A DNA stretch of 64,000 bases from Saccharum officinarum (taxonomy: Eukaryota; Streptophyta; Magnoliopsida; Poales; Poaceae), in NCBI GenBank assembly GCA_020631735.1, contig CM036162.1:94288401-94352400 (forward strand), written 5' to 3'. Below, in pieces: positions 33,081-45,623 of this stretch. The position numbers were made by a program, and so were the translations under genes. Positions within the stretch are counted from its first letter, which is position 1; each line of letters opens with the position of its first letter. The notes under the pieces were generated by a model. The model did not search any database and was not told the origin of the DNA. It worked only from the letters and a program-made list of their open reading frames with translations.

Positions 33081-33517
33081 GATCAATACAAACTGTCCAG
33101 TTGCTCTATCCTTCTCTGCACCCACTAACTACAGCAGCCCTGCCAATAATTCGCGAGGAGGCGGCATGTGGCGTGTTTCCCGGCTACCGCAGCCAGCACG
33201 GGGGTGCGAAGAAGCACCCGTCGCCCCACCCCCACCCCTGCCGGCCGTCATCGCAACGACAAACAATCGCCTCCCCGTTCCAGCTGTGCACGTACAGCTG
33301 CGGGCGCGCCGCCCAAGTGGAACCGCAACTACTAGAGCAATTTTTCCCGCACAGACGCACATAGACACACGGGCGCTGTCCTCTGCTCTCCCCCATCAGC
33401 TAGCCAAGCATAGCACTTCCGCGCGAACCGCTACTGCTAGATCCTGCACGCACACAACTGCTCTAACCAACCCAACCCAACTGCCTCCACGCAAGGTACT
33501 ACAGGTACTACTGTACT
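33081..33517. other. Intergenic, no gene recognised
   Basis: GC-rich mixed sequence with short reading frames on both strands, without domain similarity. Confidence 0.4.
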
Positions 33518-33830
33518 GGCTGTGTTTAGATCTAAAATTTGGAATACCAAAATACACTGTAGCATTTCGTTTTTATTTGGTAATAATTGTCCAATCATTG
33601 ACTAATTAGGCTCAAAACATTCGTCTCGCAAAGTACAATCAAACTGTGTAATTAGTTTTTGATTTTATTCACATTTAGTACTCCATATATGTATCACAAG
33701 TTTGATGTGACGGGAAATCTTTTTTTTGCTTAGTGTACTTTTCAATGGAGGCCTTGTTTAGATCCAACTCGGGGGTGGCCGAATTTGCACAGTACCATCC
33801 CTCAGCACTGTAGCACTTTTGTTGTAAGAA
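33518..33830. mobile_element. Degraded MITEs of the GGCC...TTTAG family, copies 5 and 6
   Basis: One copy starts GGCTGTGTTTAGATC (33518) and has the family core to about 33748, with a poorly preserved right end. A second start GGCCTTGTTTAGATCC at 33751 is followed by only a short left arm ending GTAGCACTTTTGTTG. Confidence 0.55.
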
Positions 33831-34891
33831 AGTAGCAGCGGCGACGGCAGCCATCAAGGCGGTAGCGCCTACGTATTTATGGGTCAGTCGGTGTGTGTGT
33901 CCGTGCACGGATGATGGTAAAAGGCTTGCTTTGGTTGTTGTATTGTTGTAGGGAGAGGGAGTTGGTGTGTATGCCTGCACTGCATGTGCGCAAGCGCGGC
34001 CACTTTTGGTTGCTGGTGAACTGCTGGTCATGTGGGAGAGCACCGCCCCGACCCCGAGCAGGCGAGCACGCACGCAAGACGCAACGCACGGCATCCGGCG
34101 GCATTACCCTGGCCGATTCCAAACCTGACCACCCGGTCAGGCATCGATGGGTGCGCGGTGCGTTCGTTGCGTTGCGTTGCGCCTTGACCTGCCGCTGCCG
34201 GGGTCCTGTTTTTTGCTCGCGCTTCACCGGCCGGGCGGTGGAAAAGGTCCCCGAAAGCAGTTCCAGGCCGTGATACCATTCCCAGACGTGGCCATTCCCA
34301 TCCCATGAAGTACTAACACCGAACACGGTCACATGACGCCAAACTGCTTTCTATGAAACAGCACCGCACGCGCTGGTCCAAGCCGCTGCATATAAAAACT
34401 GAGAGAAGCTTTTGTCCCTGTCGAGCCAGAGAGACGCGTGCCTTTGTCTGCTACAGGCGGTAACGTACTAGTAGTTTCACGGCTGACAAGTGACAAACGA
34501 CGACGCCGAGTCCGACCCGTCGTCCCTCTCCCTCGCCTGTACCGCGTGCCGATGGCCCGGCTAGCCAATCAACTGCCCGCGGAATTATACGCCGGAATTC
34601 CTGCTCGCCCGGTCCGGCTCCGGCGGCAGGCATGTCCATGGGCGGGCGGCCTGAAGCTTCCAAAAGTCCACTTCGACCTCATCATTGCCAACTCATCGAC
34701 GTTCCCCTCTCTTTCCGTGCCGACAGACACTGGGACCCCATATCGATCCTTGGTCTGATCGTCTCTCCCTAGTGTAGGTGCAGATGTTCTACACACAAAG
34801 GCCTTATTATTGTTGTTGAGCTTGATCGTTGCATAATGCAGGACAGGCTCATCCTAAAAGCCCTTTATTTGATCAGAAATTTACGATCTGA
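33831..34891. other. Intergenic, no gene recognised
   Basis: Mixed GC sequence containing overlapping reading frames of 70-150 codons on both strands. None has recognisable motifs or splice structure. Nothing else seen. Confidence 0.4.
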
Positions 34892-35124
34892 GGCCCCGTT
34901 CACTTCCCAAAATATTTCCTCTGTCACCCGTCACATCGAATCTTTAGACCCATGCATTGAGCATTAAATATAGGTAAAAAAAATAACTAATTGTACAGTT
35001 TGTCTGTAAAGGTCGAGATGAATCTTTTAAGCCTAATTAATTCATGGTTGGATAAATTTTGCTAAATAACAACGAAAGTGCTACATAAATATTTCCCCCA
35101 AATATTTCGGAACTGAACACGGCC
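34892..35124. mobile_element. MITE of the GGCC...TTTAG family, copy 7
   Basis: Ends GGCCCCGTTCACTTCCC and GGAACTGAACACGGCC, with the family core between them. A 3-bp TGA repeat flanks it (34889-34891 and 35125-35127). Confidence 0.8.
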
Positions 35125-35404
35125 TGAGAAACAAACTGAGACACCGCACACTAGTGAAAGCGCCTATTATATACAACACCTGAGTATGTTAAAGGGCTCT
35201 TAGCACTTGATTTTTGAGCTATCTAAATTTTGTGAGTTATGGTTCACTTGGATGTAGCTATGTGAAGGACGGACCTGGTGCAATGTCAGAATGTTTCCAC
35301 TTGTGCCTTACATTTCCTAGGTTTAAACCAGCCTGGTTGCAAAGTTTGCAAGGGTAAAGCTGCAAGAAATTTTCTTCCGTATGTCCCATGTAGAGCAACT
35401 CTAA

Positions 35405-36400
35405 GTAGCGGTGGAAATGGATGTCTGAAACTCCAAATTATCTGAATCTGTATCCGCTTAAAGTTGTAATATATATATATATATCCATATCTGTATCCGT
35501 TTATAATGTGCATACTAATTGGATGTATCTGAGTTTGTTTTTTTAGTATTTTTCTCTATTTGATCTCAAATCTGTATTCGATAAAAATGCAGAATATCCG
35601 ACATTTATCCATATCCGCAAAGAACAAGGTAACTAGTGACTAATTATTTAATTTTTATATTAGTAGTGATGCATTGAAACTATTTAATATTATATAAATA
35701 AATAAATATTAATATTAATTAACAATACATAAAGACTAAATTAATTTAAGTATTTTTTCATTAAGTTCAAAGCTAATATATTTGTTGTTGTAAATTATTT
35801 CAATACTTTAATTTATGTTTTACCTATGTAAGTCATTTTATATCACTAAAATAATTTGTAATTTTATGATAAATATTATATAAATAATGATTGATTAATT
35901 GATATATTTAATCATTAAATATTTATTGGTAACTATATTATTTTTTATGAGCTATTGTTAGCTATGCTATATACCCACATACTTTAATCTCTACTTGTGC
36001 GATAATTTTGTAATTACAAAAACATTGATAAAACAAAATGGCTACTTGTTACCTACCATTCTTATTTGGATTTCTTTATTTGACCTATCATGTTATTAAA
36101 TATTATCCTTTAATTTAGTCTACTTCGATATTGGAGATTATTATAAGTGCACTTTGATTTTATTTCACTTTGTTTATCGATGAACTTAGTAGTAAAATTC
36201 TATTCATGTATGTTGAATTTAACAATGTGCACTTTGAGTTGAATTGAGTAAATATTCGAAGAAAATCTGATCCCGAGACATTTGTTTTGTATTCATATTC
36301 AAAAATATTTGTATTTGTATTCATATTCTAATTAAATTGTGGTAAAAGGCGATATCCGGATTTGATTCCATAAGAATCCGATCTGTTTACATCCCTCTGT
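35405..36400. repeat. AT-rich repeat bounded by 'GGTGGAAATGGAT' / 'ATCCGATCTGTTTACATCC' ends
   Basis: The left edge AGCGGTGGAAATGGATGTC and the right edge CCGATCTGTTTACATCCCTC are roughly inverse, and TATCCG-type motifs recur near both ends (35440-35510, 35570-35620 and 36345-36390). I recall such ends from dispersed plant repeats. The interior is AT-rich with no reading frame. Exact borders and class were not fixed. Confidence 0.35.
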
Positions 36401-37497
36401 CCCTATGTACCGATAGGAATAGATATTTTGATGAAAAAATTGTTCTCCAACAATTTCTTTAATTAAATCTTCAAATATTACAATTCTCTGTGATTTCTCG
36501 CTAGCCAAAAATAGAGAGCGGGGCTGGCTGTCTAGAGTGCGCACAAGATATGTTGGAGGGTGAAAAGGTATAGAAAGCGACTTTTATTTAAATGGATCTT
36601 CAAATGAGGATTTAAAGAGTGAGCTTACTCTTGAGATGTTCTTAAGTGGTATGATTCAAAATTTTGTCCTAAATTTTTTGCCAATTTCGAAATTGAAAAG
36701 AAAAAAATTTGCCTCGTCAAATAATTACGGGATATTCCGTACTTAGTATTCGAAGCACACTGAACTGTTGACTGAAATGGAGAAGCACACTGCAGACTGC
36801 ACACGGTTTCGCGAGCGCGAGCCATAACACAGCGCACCCAGACACGACAGGAATCAGTCGAGCACTCGAGCAGAGCACCCTCACTGGCCGGCCGGCGCCC
36901 GGCGGCCCCGCGCCTCGCCTGGACTCAACTGAGCTGACCGTCTCGCCTGGCAGGCACGCCGGATGGCCAACAAAGGCGCCCACAGAACACAAGCCCAATC
37001 AATGATGCGCCTGCACAGCAAATCTCACTCGCCCCCTCTCACTCTAATTCAGGGTAGTCCTTGTCCTACGCAAACACAAGCATTGCACTGGAATGGAAAT
37101 CAAGCATCATCGTAACCATACACGACCAAATATACATGCTATTTATATATGTGTATATTTTCATGAAAAATTTCTTCATCGTCATTCATAAGAAGACCAC
37201 CACTTATTTGCTGAACAACATGCATGGATGGATCCTCATGACAGGAGGAGTTGTGAACTGACGGACTTCGACTCACTCACTGAACACACTCACCGCACCG
37301 GGGTCGGTCTCTGTTCTTTTTGTAGATATATAGTAGATATACAAATCGAAAGGAAATGGAAGAAAAGAAGAGAAATAAATGGAAAGAATCCACAGAAGAA
37401 ACAATGGCACTAATGATGGGAGCAGAGAAGAAGATCCATGGACAAGGGAGGTACCGTCTGATTCTGATCGATCAACCGGCACGCACCGAGGAGGGCT
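36401..37497. other. Intergenic and 3' flank of the BAG gene
   Basis: No gene recognised. The part next to 37497 should include the 3' untranslated region and polyadenylation site of the BAG gene, but no specific signal was assigned. Confidence 0.4.
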
Positions 37498-38780
37498 TCA
37501 GAAGAGCTCCCAGTCGAACCGCGGGATCGGGGAAGCGCCGGCCGGCGAGGTGGTGGTCGCGGCCGCCATGGTGGTGGTCACGGCGGCCGAGGACGTGGAC
37601 GGCACCGACGACAGCAGGTCGAACGACTCCCAGCTCTGCGTGGGCGGCGCCACGGCGCCGGGCGCTGGGGAGGGCTGCTGCTGGAAGTTCCGCCGCTGCG
37701 ACACGGGCGGCGGGCGCGGGGGGAGGTGCGGCGCGCGGGGCTTGGCGTGGCCGTTCATGTTGCCGTTGGCCTTGGGCGCCGACGCCGCGTTCTTCGCGCG
37801 GATGGCGTCCAGCGTCTCCACGTACTTCTGCACCCGCTTCTCCTGCACAATTATCGGGTGGGCGGCGGATTGAGCTCTGGGCGCGCGCGAATTCGTCCAA
37901 GAAGCGGCAAGAAATTTAGCCTACAGCGTACCGACTGACCTGTATTCGTCGCTGCACCTTGACCTCGCCCTCGGCGGCGATGGAGTCCAGCTTGACCAGC
38001 TCGTTCATGAGCGCCTCGGTGAGGGTGACCACGTCGGCGTCCACCACCTTGCCGCCCTTGCTAACGATGGTCTCCAGCGCCGACACCTGCACCGAATTGA
38101 GTAGTACGTTGAACAGCCAAATTCAACATTCGAGGTCACCGTGAGCTAGAAGAACTACTAGCGGTAGGTTGCTCGATCGATTCTTACCTTGGTGGCGAGC
38201 TTGTCGACGTCGAGGCTGATGCGGGAGATGGACTTGGCGGCTCGCTCCGCCTTGTCGGTGCGGCGCTGCTCGAGGAGGCGCTTGGCCTGCGCGGCGGGGT
38301 CCTCGAGCAGCACCATCTTGGAGCGGTCCTTGACGCCGGCCATGTCCAGGAACGCCTTGGAGTCCCGCTCCTTGTCCTTGTACACGAGCTTCTGGTCCTC
38401 GGGGTGCAGCCCCGTCCGCGCCGACAGCAACTTCTTGAGCTCACCTGCAGGAAAAGGAGAGCATCGCCGGCCATCTCGATCAGAAGCAGCTCGTAGCTAG
38501 CTAGGATCGCCAGGCAGGCGCGGTGCATTCTACTGGGATTACCGAAGGAGGCCTGCGAGTTGATGTAGATCTCGTGGTAGACGCCGTTGAACTTGACCTT
38601 GACGCGGATGGTGGGGACGGGCGCCCCGGCGGGGGCGTCCGCGTCGGGGCTCCGCTTCTGCACCAGCATCCCGCCCGGACGCACCTCCCACTCGTCCTCT
38701 TTCACCGCCGCCGAAGCCGGAGGAGGTGAGCTCTCCCTCATCGCGTCGGCGAATGTACCTTTGGGCCTGGCGCGCATCAT
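37498..38780 (-). CDS. BAG family co-chaperone (BAG1-like, ubiquitin-like plus BAG domain)
   Basis: Four exons: 38780-38543, 38444-38188, 38086-37940 and 37842-37498 (minus strand), all with GT-AG introns, giving 328 residues. After a short charged N-terminus come IRVKVKFNGVYHEIYINSQA, GELKKLLSARTGLHPEDQKL and SKMVLLED, a ubiquitin-like domain at about residues 56-130. The BAG domain follows at about 135-215 (AERAAKSISRISLDVDKLAT, ALETIVSKGGKVV, LTEALMNELVKLDSI). The C-terminus is Pro/Ser/Ala-rich and ends FDWELF. This two-domain layout is that of plant BAG1-4 proteins, which bind Hsc70/Hsp70 through the BAG domain and regulate nucleotide exchange, client release and stress responses. The choice among BAG1-4 is not safe. 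The second Met (one codon on) is an equally possible start. Confidence 0.95.
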
Positions 38781-39111
38781 CTTCTCATGGTACGTGCACG
38801 CACCTCGTGACAGAGAGAATCAAATCAACCGCTCCTCCTGCACTCACGCCAGCAACAGCAACCAAGAACGGGCAAGCAGAGTCAGCTCTGTCCCCGAAAC
38901 GATCTCTGGCCCCCTGGCGCGAGCAGGGGCGGATTAGGCGGCGCCGGATCTGGGGAAGACGGGGGCGCACGGTTTGCAGCTGCAGCTGGCGCAGGTGCCT
39001 CCTCTCGGGTCTCGGCCTCAATTGGGGAAATCAGGATCAGGGGCCGGGGCAGCAGGCAGAGAGGCAGGGCGCACGGTTAGGAGCTGAGCCTGAGCCAGCC
39101 GAGGCCGAGGT

Positions 39112-39241
39112 GGGGGGGGGGGGGGGGGGGGGGGAAGAGAGAGCCAGAGACAGAGAGACAGAGAGCGAGACGACGAAAAAGGAGGGAGGGAAAACAACAG
39201 CGCGTACAACTCAGGGACAGGGCAGCAGCGGAATATTTATA
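39112..39241 (-). promoter_or_regulatory. Core promoter and leader of the BAG gene
   Basis: On the minus strand a TATA box (GGTATAAATATTCC, about 39231-39241) is followed by a CT-rich leader (CTCTCTGTCTCTCTGTCTC) and then a run of 23 C (39112-39134). The start codon is about 330 bases further on. A plausible initiation site is near 39200-39210. A leader intron is possible but was not established. Confidence 0.55.
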
Positions 39242-39540
39242 CCGATAAAAAAAATGCGGCATGCGAGCGGGTGGCGCCACGCGATCACGGCACAGGAAGC
39301 CACGCATGCCGCCGCGCCGAGCCGGAGCAAAAGGTTTTTTCGTTTTCTTGCCCAGCTCCGGTCCGGTTCGTTTCTTGCCGTGCGGTTTTGACCGTGGCAG
39401 GAGGAGGAGAGAGCGGGTGGGGTGGGTATTGCTGGTGCTGGGCAGGCAGGCGGGCAGGCATGCTTGCTTGCTTGGGAGGATGGCCACGACCTTGCCGGTG
39501 CCGGCGGGCGGACGGGCGGGGGCCCGTAGCCCGTCCGCAC

Positions 39541-39869
39541 TTATAGTACTCTAAATTTATTATCTAAAAGGCCTGGTCATCAAGATTCTCTCATCTATAT
39601 TTAATTCTTCGCACACATCCATCCTCTATATCATTCTCTATCCACTGTGGGATCCACTTGTTATTTTATCTAAATATATCCACGTGAGATATTGTTTTGA
39701 AGAATTTATTGAAACGAATTTAATGGTGTAATCGGAATTTAATTTGATTTTATTTGTTTGTGAGTTATAACATTTTTTCGTTAGTTCAACAAGTAGGGCC
39801 CACCTCTGTAGCCTTCTGCACATGCGTAGCGTACATCCGCTATTGCGCTATGTTTGGCGGACGCACAAG
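39541..39869. other. Intergenic upstream of the BAG gene
   Basis: AT-rich sequence without a recognised gene. The last nine bases (ACGCACAAG) are the left target duplication of the next element. Confidence 0.4.
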
Positions 39870-40430
39870 TCAAGATGGCAACGGGTACGTACCCGACGGG
39901 TAGTGCCCACCCGTACCCGTACCCGCACCCGCAAAATTTTACCCGTCGGGTTACCCGTACCCGCATGCGGGTAAAAAAATAGTTCCATACCCGTACCCGC
40001 CGGGTAATTCTCACCCGACGGGTAACCCGTACCCGATAGCATACCCGAAAATTACCTAAAAATATCAAATAGTCACATACAAAAATAAATCATTCTAAGC
40101 TTTCAACAAGTTACAAACATGCTAACAAACATTATTAGCATCATTACAACAAAGGCAATCTATTAGAAATATAGTGGATGTCTCAATGGGCCAAATTCAT
40201 GACTTATATGCGCTAAAATAACTGAGGTTGACTAGTTATTTTTGCGGGTATGTCTTACCCGCGGGTATGCGGGTATGGGTAGTATGCACCCGCACCCGTA
40301 CCCGCATACCCGATGGGTATAGGATTTTGTCCAATAACGTACCTACGGGTAGAAAATTCATTCCATACCCGCCTCTTTATCGGGTAATACCCGTCGGGTA
40401 CTCGGGTTTCGGGTACCCGTTGCCATCTCT
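39870..40430. mobile_element. Non-autonomous Mutator-type MITE with GGGTACCC-rich ends
   Basis: The left end AGATGGCAACGGGTACGTAC and the right end GGTACCCGTTGCCATCTC are inverse; both arms are packed with CCCGTACCCG / CGGGTA motifs (39880-40050 and 40230-40425). A perfect 9-bp target duplication ACGCACAAG lies at 39861-39869 and 40431-40439, which suggests the Mutator superfamily. It is 561 bp long and non-coding. Confidence 0.85.
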
Positions 40431-40541
40431 ACGCACAAGCGTAGAGGAGTGGTTAGCGGACGCCGGTGCAGCCAATTCGTCTACCGGAGGGAGCGGTAGC
40501 GGATGCCTCCAGTAGCCGGTGCAGTCAGTCTTAGGCCCTTA

Positions 40542-40672
40542 GGAGCCGTTCGGCTGGAATTATAAGCCGGCTGAAAAACACTGTTGGCTGCTTTTTTGTG
40601 AGAGAAAAATACTGTTCCGACTGAAAAAACAAGCTGAATAAGACGGATTATAAGCTAGATGAACAGGGCCTT
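40542..40672. mobile_element. Small MITE, same family as at 19719
   Basis: It starts GGAGCCGTTCGGCTGG and ends GATGAACAGGGCC, with ATTATAAGCCGGCTG, CACTGTTGGCTG and AAAAACAAGCTGAATAAG inside. About 130 bp. Confidence 0.7.
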
Positions 40673-41087
40673 AGTCGCCAAACAACCGTTTTTATTTTAC
40701 AATAACCGCCAAGCAACCGTTGGCGCGGGCGGCAAACCGAACCTGCCTGCCACATAGCCGCGCGCCGTTGGGCAATTGGGGCATCGGCCACCTCGCCGCC
40801 TCGCTTTCTTCCGTGCCCAGTGCTGTGGCGGTGCTTTCACTCGGCAAGCAAAAAGGCACGTCTGCAACAAAAGCTAGAGCTGTTGTCGATGGCGGTACTG
40901 GTGCCTTCACCTCCAAGTGTCCGTTGTGCCGGGTTCGGATCGGATCCGATCGGTGGGAGTGATAATTGGAAGGAGGCGCGCGATCGACAGCAAGTCGGCG
41001 ACCTCAGCAACAGGCATCATGCATGTCAGCAAGCAAGAATCACCGGGAGAATTTCGTGACAGTGACCAAAAGATACAGTGCCAGCAC
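40673..41087. other. Intergenic, no gene recognised
   Basis: Mixed sequence between two MITEs, with only short unrecognisable reading frames. Confidence 0.4.
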
Positions 41088-41330
41088 GTACTCCCTCCGT
41101 CATAAAAAAAATGTCGTTTTTTACTTTCAGACATCTTGTTTGGCCATTCGTCTTATCGAAATTTTTTATATAAATATCATATATTTTGTTAGTACTTATT
41201 TTATCATTAAATATGCTTTAATAATGATTTATTTATTTTATAATTTACACACACAAAATTTGATTAAGACAAACAGTCAAAAACTTTTGGCTGTACTGTG
41301 AGTGGCCCTATCTCGGTGATAAATAAATTA
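41088..41330. mobile_element. Stowaway-like MITE, right end degraded
   Basis: It starts TACTCCCTCCGTCATAAAAA, the diagnostic grass Stowaway end, and has the AT-rich core with TTTGATTAAGACAAACAGTC and AAACTTTTGGCTG. The matching right end (GGGAGTA) is not intact. Confidence 0.6.
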
Positions 41331-44300
41331 TTAAACGAGGGCCGGTGCCTGTTGGGTAGCTAGCTAGCTAGCTACGTGATGATGGCTGACGATGATGAGA
41401 GGTCAGGTATGCGGGCGATGCCCGTATATGGCAACAGGCCTAGTTCCCAAATCAGTCGAAGCGGCGCGAGCGCGACGGGGCTGGCGAGAGCTTGCATTCC
41501 AGTTGCTTCCTCCGTTCCTCGTCATGCCGTTTCCGGCGTCCGCGTAAAAGCTCTTTTTTTTTTTATGCAACGCGTAAAAACTCTTCAATTTGCTGCATGC
41601 AAGAATTACATTGATTATTTCACGGGTATAGTTGGTCCATGTTTGTCAAGTCGAGTAAAAAGTGATCAAGAATTATTGACACAAGCATATGTATACGTAG
41701 AAACTTTTGTCACCGTGAAGGGTGAGATGAGAATGAAACGACCCCAACAGGAGCCGGGCCCGCGCCACTTGGGCCAACCAGTCCCGCCAAAAGAAAGCGA
41801 GCCGAACGGGGGATTCCTATCCTAGTGCGGGGGCCCAGGCCAGCTCCAGGACCCACCTGTCATAGGCCAAAATAACATCGCACACTCCGCCCCGCCGAGC
41901 CCACCTATCGGTGATTCGGTGGCACGAGGAGCCGCACCGACAGCGGGTCCACGCGGCGGCAGACGAACCCCCCACGTCGGCACCCCGTGGGCCGCGCCGC
42001 CCGGCCTCCGGCTCCGGCGACGTGATCGGAAAGCGACCGTATAACCTACGGGCGGGCCGGGCCCGGGCACCGGTGACCCCTGACCCGGCACCCACCACCA
42101 CCCACGGCCACGGCCGCGTCGCTCGCGAGCGTCCGAATCCGACCGACGCCTACGAGTCTACGACAAAATTCCTCATCTGCCCACGCCTGCAACCGGAAAC
42201 GGTAGCATAGCATGAGCTCCCCTCACTTTTGCCCGCAGAGTTCTGGCCAGTAAAAAAAACTGGATTTTTTTTGGCTGTGCAGCGCAGCACCTGCGCACGT
42301 GCGGTTTGGCCTTGAATTGTTAACTGCAGCAGCAGCATGGCAGCTGCGGGTAGTGTCGGCTGGGTTTGCCATGCCAGCGGGATGTTGACTCGCCTCATCA
42401 TGACAGCCACCGCGTCCGGCCAACGCGGCAGCCTACTCGGCGGCCATGCAAGTTGCTGATGCTAGATGCTTATATAGTTTAGTGCACTAACCAAGCTTCG
42501 GATACCCCTCTTGACAGAGAACTAATCCTCCGCCGGTCCCTTTCCTTTCCTTTCCGAGATCGACGATGATGGCAGCGCATTTCGCATAGCAAGTTGCCAG
42601 ACGGCATGGGCTATTTATTTACTGACCGGGCTGGCGTTGTTGAGGTTGCAGCCAACACACATGGCGTGCTCGGCGTCCATGGCGCGTCCTGCGCGACCTC
42701 CCGGCCAGGCCTCAGTCGGCATCGCCAGCACACCGCGCCACTGCTCTGCAGGCGTCGGAGCATCCTTTAGCCTCGTGTCATCGCTCGTGGGTGGCCGCAT
42801 CGATCGTGGTCTGCAATCTCCATCACATCCCAGTCGCCATGTCACTCGCGCCCTGCCGGCGCCCTGTTCTCTGTCCATGCACAGATCATCTCATCGCATC
42901 TCGCAAAGACGCAAACGACGAGGAACGAAACGATGCACGTCTAGGTGCAGACAAAATCAATCTGCATCCGTCTGCAGCTAGCGATTTGTACGCACTATGT
43001 ACTACACTAGCGTACAGCTGCTCACTTATCTGTTCTTCAGCTACGGATCAGTATCGGCCATATCTCGTAGCCGTATGCCCGTATCTGGTGCTAGCTTGGC
43101 TTGGCCTCTCTGTTTTTTTCCAGCTGCGTACGAGCAGTTCTAGTGATGGATCTCGCCAGGACTCAGGACGGGGCTAACGAACAGTGTCAAAAGGAAAGCT
43201 AGCCAGCACAGCAGCCACACGTACGAATGCCATTCATCAATCATCACGGTTCCATGATTATTAGTGTCAGTACGCGCTGGATGCTGCAGTCGTGGCGCAC
43301 ATAAATGAGACGCAACTCGCTCTCTGTTTTCTGATCTAACAAACTGCCACTGGTACTGTCACTTAATTTAACAGTCGTGCGTAGCCGTTGATCCGTTTGT
43401 GCGTACTCTTCACGAACTGTAGGCAGATTATGTCCAAGGGGAAGAAGCTAGCCGCAACTCTCTGTTTTCTAACCTAACCAGGACCTTACAAACTGTTACT
43501 TAATTAGCATAATAACAGTCTTAGCCGTTGTGCGTACTCTTCAGTCTTCACGACCCGTAAGCAGATCACAATAATAAGATGGCACTGTTGGGTTTCCTGC
43601 AGACTTGCCCAGGAATAAAAAATTGGATGTGACCAACGTGTGAATTTTCCTTCTTGTTGTTTTTCTTCAAGTCATGGAGGTCAATGGTCCTCTCCTCTGC
43701 ACTTTTACCGGGTCAGCTAGCAACTTGTCCGATCGAGATCTACAAACTCACAATCCACATTATTTCAGTGATCCAGCAGCTTCTGCTCGCTGACCATACA
43801 CACTCAAGATCGAAACATCACCCACGGCCACAAAGCTATCTCAAAGTCGATGCCTGCAAAAGCTACAAAAGTACAAGAACTGGCCATGAAGCAAGAATAT
43901 CTCTCGTAGGCTTTTTTTGGGAGCAATCATAATGCTGAGCCTCTTTAGTCTTTACCCAACAATAATACGTTTTCCATCTTCTTTTTCCCTGCCATAATGT
44001 GGTGCCTGCCGCTGCCGGCCTTTGCTTTTGATTTTGGGATACATACCATACCACCTATCATCTCCCCATAATGCATTTCGCAAACCGCACTATGCGAGCG
44101 TGGAGGACCGATCGATGTTTTGTCGATCGAGATGTGCGCATCTAGTATGTTGCCAAAACATCATCAGATTCTTCTGAAGCTTCGCCTCAGAAAAAGTGTC
44201 CCCATCTGAAGGAGTGAGTGAAGATTAATTATATGATTCCGGGGCATCTAATCAGTGTCTCGTCCTTCTTAAATATCTCATTTTTAACGGCCCTCATGCT

Positions 44301-44410
44301 GCGCTGGGATCTGGCCATCTGGGAAGAATGGGATGGTGGTAGAGTAATTAGCCGATTCACATGGGGGGGGGGGGGGGACTGGAATCTGAATGCGCTGTTA
44401 TATTACGTTT
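41331..44410. other. Intergenic, about 3 kb, no gene recognised
   Basis: Moderately GC-rich at 41740-42140 and 42640-42900, with overlapping reading frames of about 90-130 codons that have no recognisable motifs. CTAGCTAGCTAGCTA (about 41356-41372) and a run of 15 G (44363-44377) are the only simple repeats noted. This could hold a promoter or a gene I fail to see. Confidence 0.4.
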
Positions 44411-44697
44411 GGCCCTGGTTTAGTTCTCAATTCCACCCCCTAAATTTCACTATGCAAAAAGGAGATTCCCCATCACATCAAAATGTCGGCAAATGCATGG
44501 AGTACTAAATGTAGATGAAATCAAAAACTAATAGCACAGTTTTGTTGTACTTTGCGAGACGAACATTTTAAGTCTAATTAATCAATTTTTGGATAATTTT
44601 TTGCATAAAAAAACAAAACGCGCTACGGTGTTCCGACCGGAACACTGTAGCGCGCAGTGCCGATTCGGCGTTCCCAAGTCGGGAACTAAACACGGCC
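44411..44697. mobile_element. MITE of the GGCC...TTTAG family, copy 8
   Basis: Starts GGCCCTGGTTTAGTTCTC and ends GGGAACTAAACACGGCC. The right half has an extra GC-rich piece (GGTGTTCCGACCGGAACAC, a perfect-looking small palindrome). Confidence 0.75.
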
Positions 44698-44787
44698 TTG
44701 GTGTCAAAAACCTACCAAGTCACTTGCAGGAAGTACGCCTGTACTGTTATTGTTCAGGTCATCCAGTGTACAGTAACAGTAGTAGTT

Positions 44788-44865
44788 GTGTGGGTAGAAA
44801 CATGCTTTCCACTTTTTCATAGCGACGTGTGGGTAGAAACATGCTTTCCACTTTTTCATAGCGAC
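44788..44865. repeat. Perfect tandem duplication of 39 bp
   Basis: Two identical units (44788-44826 and 44827-44865) beginning GTGTGGGTAGAAACATGC and ending TTTTTCATAGCGAC. Confidence 0.95.
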
Positions 44866-45042
44866 AAAACCATTCAATCCTACAAACACAGCTTCTTGAA
44901 CTTCTCTTCTGCGAACTATAAAATGGAATTAAAAAATACAGCATTTTGCAGTGTCGGTTGCATATAATAGCTTAAAAACTGACAACACTTCTGGTCCCAT
45001 TTCCCCGTGTCCACTCTCTCAATTCAACATGTTCATAAATAA

Positions 45043-45274
45043 CGGGGTGTTTAGATGCAAAAACTTTTGAAATTTAGCTGCCGTAGCACTTTCGTTTGTA
45101 TTTGACAATTAGTGTTCAATCATAAACTAATTTAGCTCAAAAGATTCGTCAACCAAACTGTACAATTAATTATTTTTTAATCTATATTTAATGCTCTATG
45201 TATGTGTTCAAAGATTCAATGTGATGGGACGAAAAGTAAAAATTTGAAATTTTGAAGGCATCTAAAAAAGGCCT
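45043..45274. mobile_element. MITE of the GGCC...TTTAG family, copy 9
   Basis: Left end GGGGTGTTTAGATGC, right end GCATCTAAAAAAGGCC, with the family core (GTAGCACTTTCGTTTG, AAAGATTCGTC, CAAAGATTCAATGTGATG). TAA on each side may be the target duplication. Confidence 0.65.
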
Positions 45275-45623
45275 AAATTGCTCTCTTCGACATGTATTAA
45301 TTTGCAGAGCATGACGGATTTGGTTTGTTTAGTGATCTGAGAGTTTGATTTAACAAAAAAGAAAGGAAATTTGTCAGTCAGTTCTTCTTTGCAACAGATT
45401 GGCAAGAAAGGAGTTAAACTCCACTTCCTGGCCACTTTATCAGGCTGTATCATCAAAGAAAGCGAGCAAATAGTATTGTACCTGCACATTTAAAGGATAA
45501 AAAGCGGCGACAAGAAATAAAAAAGGAGTAGCCCCATTCTTGCAAGTCCCAACTAACTCTGAAACCAAGAACACATGAACAAGATGCATGATCAATGTAC
45601 CTTTCACCACCACCACAGCTAAC

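Noticed and set aside
37356..37919. 187-codon plus-strand frame opposite BAG exon 4
   Set aside because: Antisense shadow of a supported exon with GC-rich codons.
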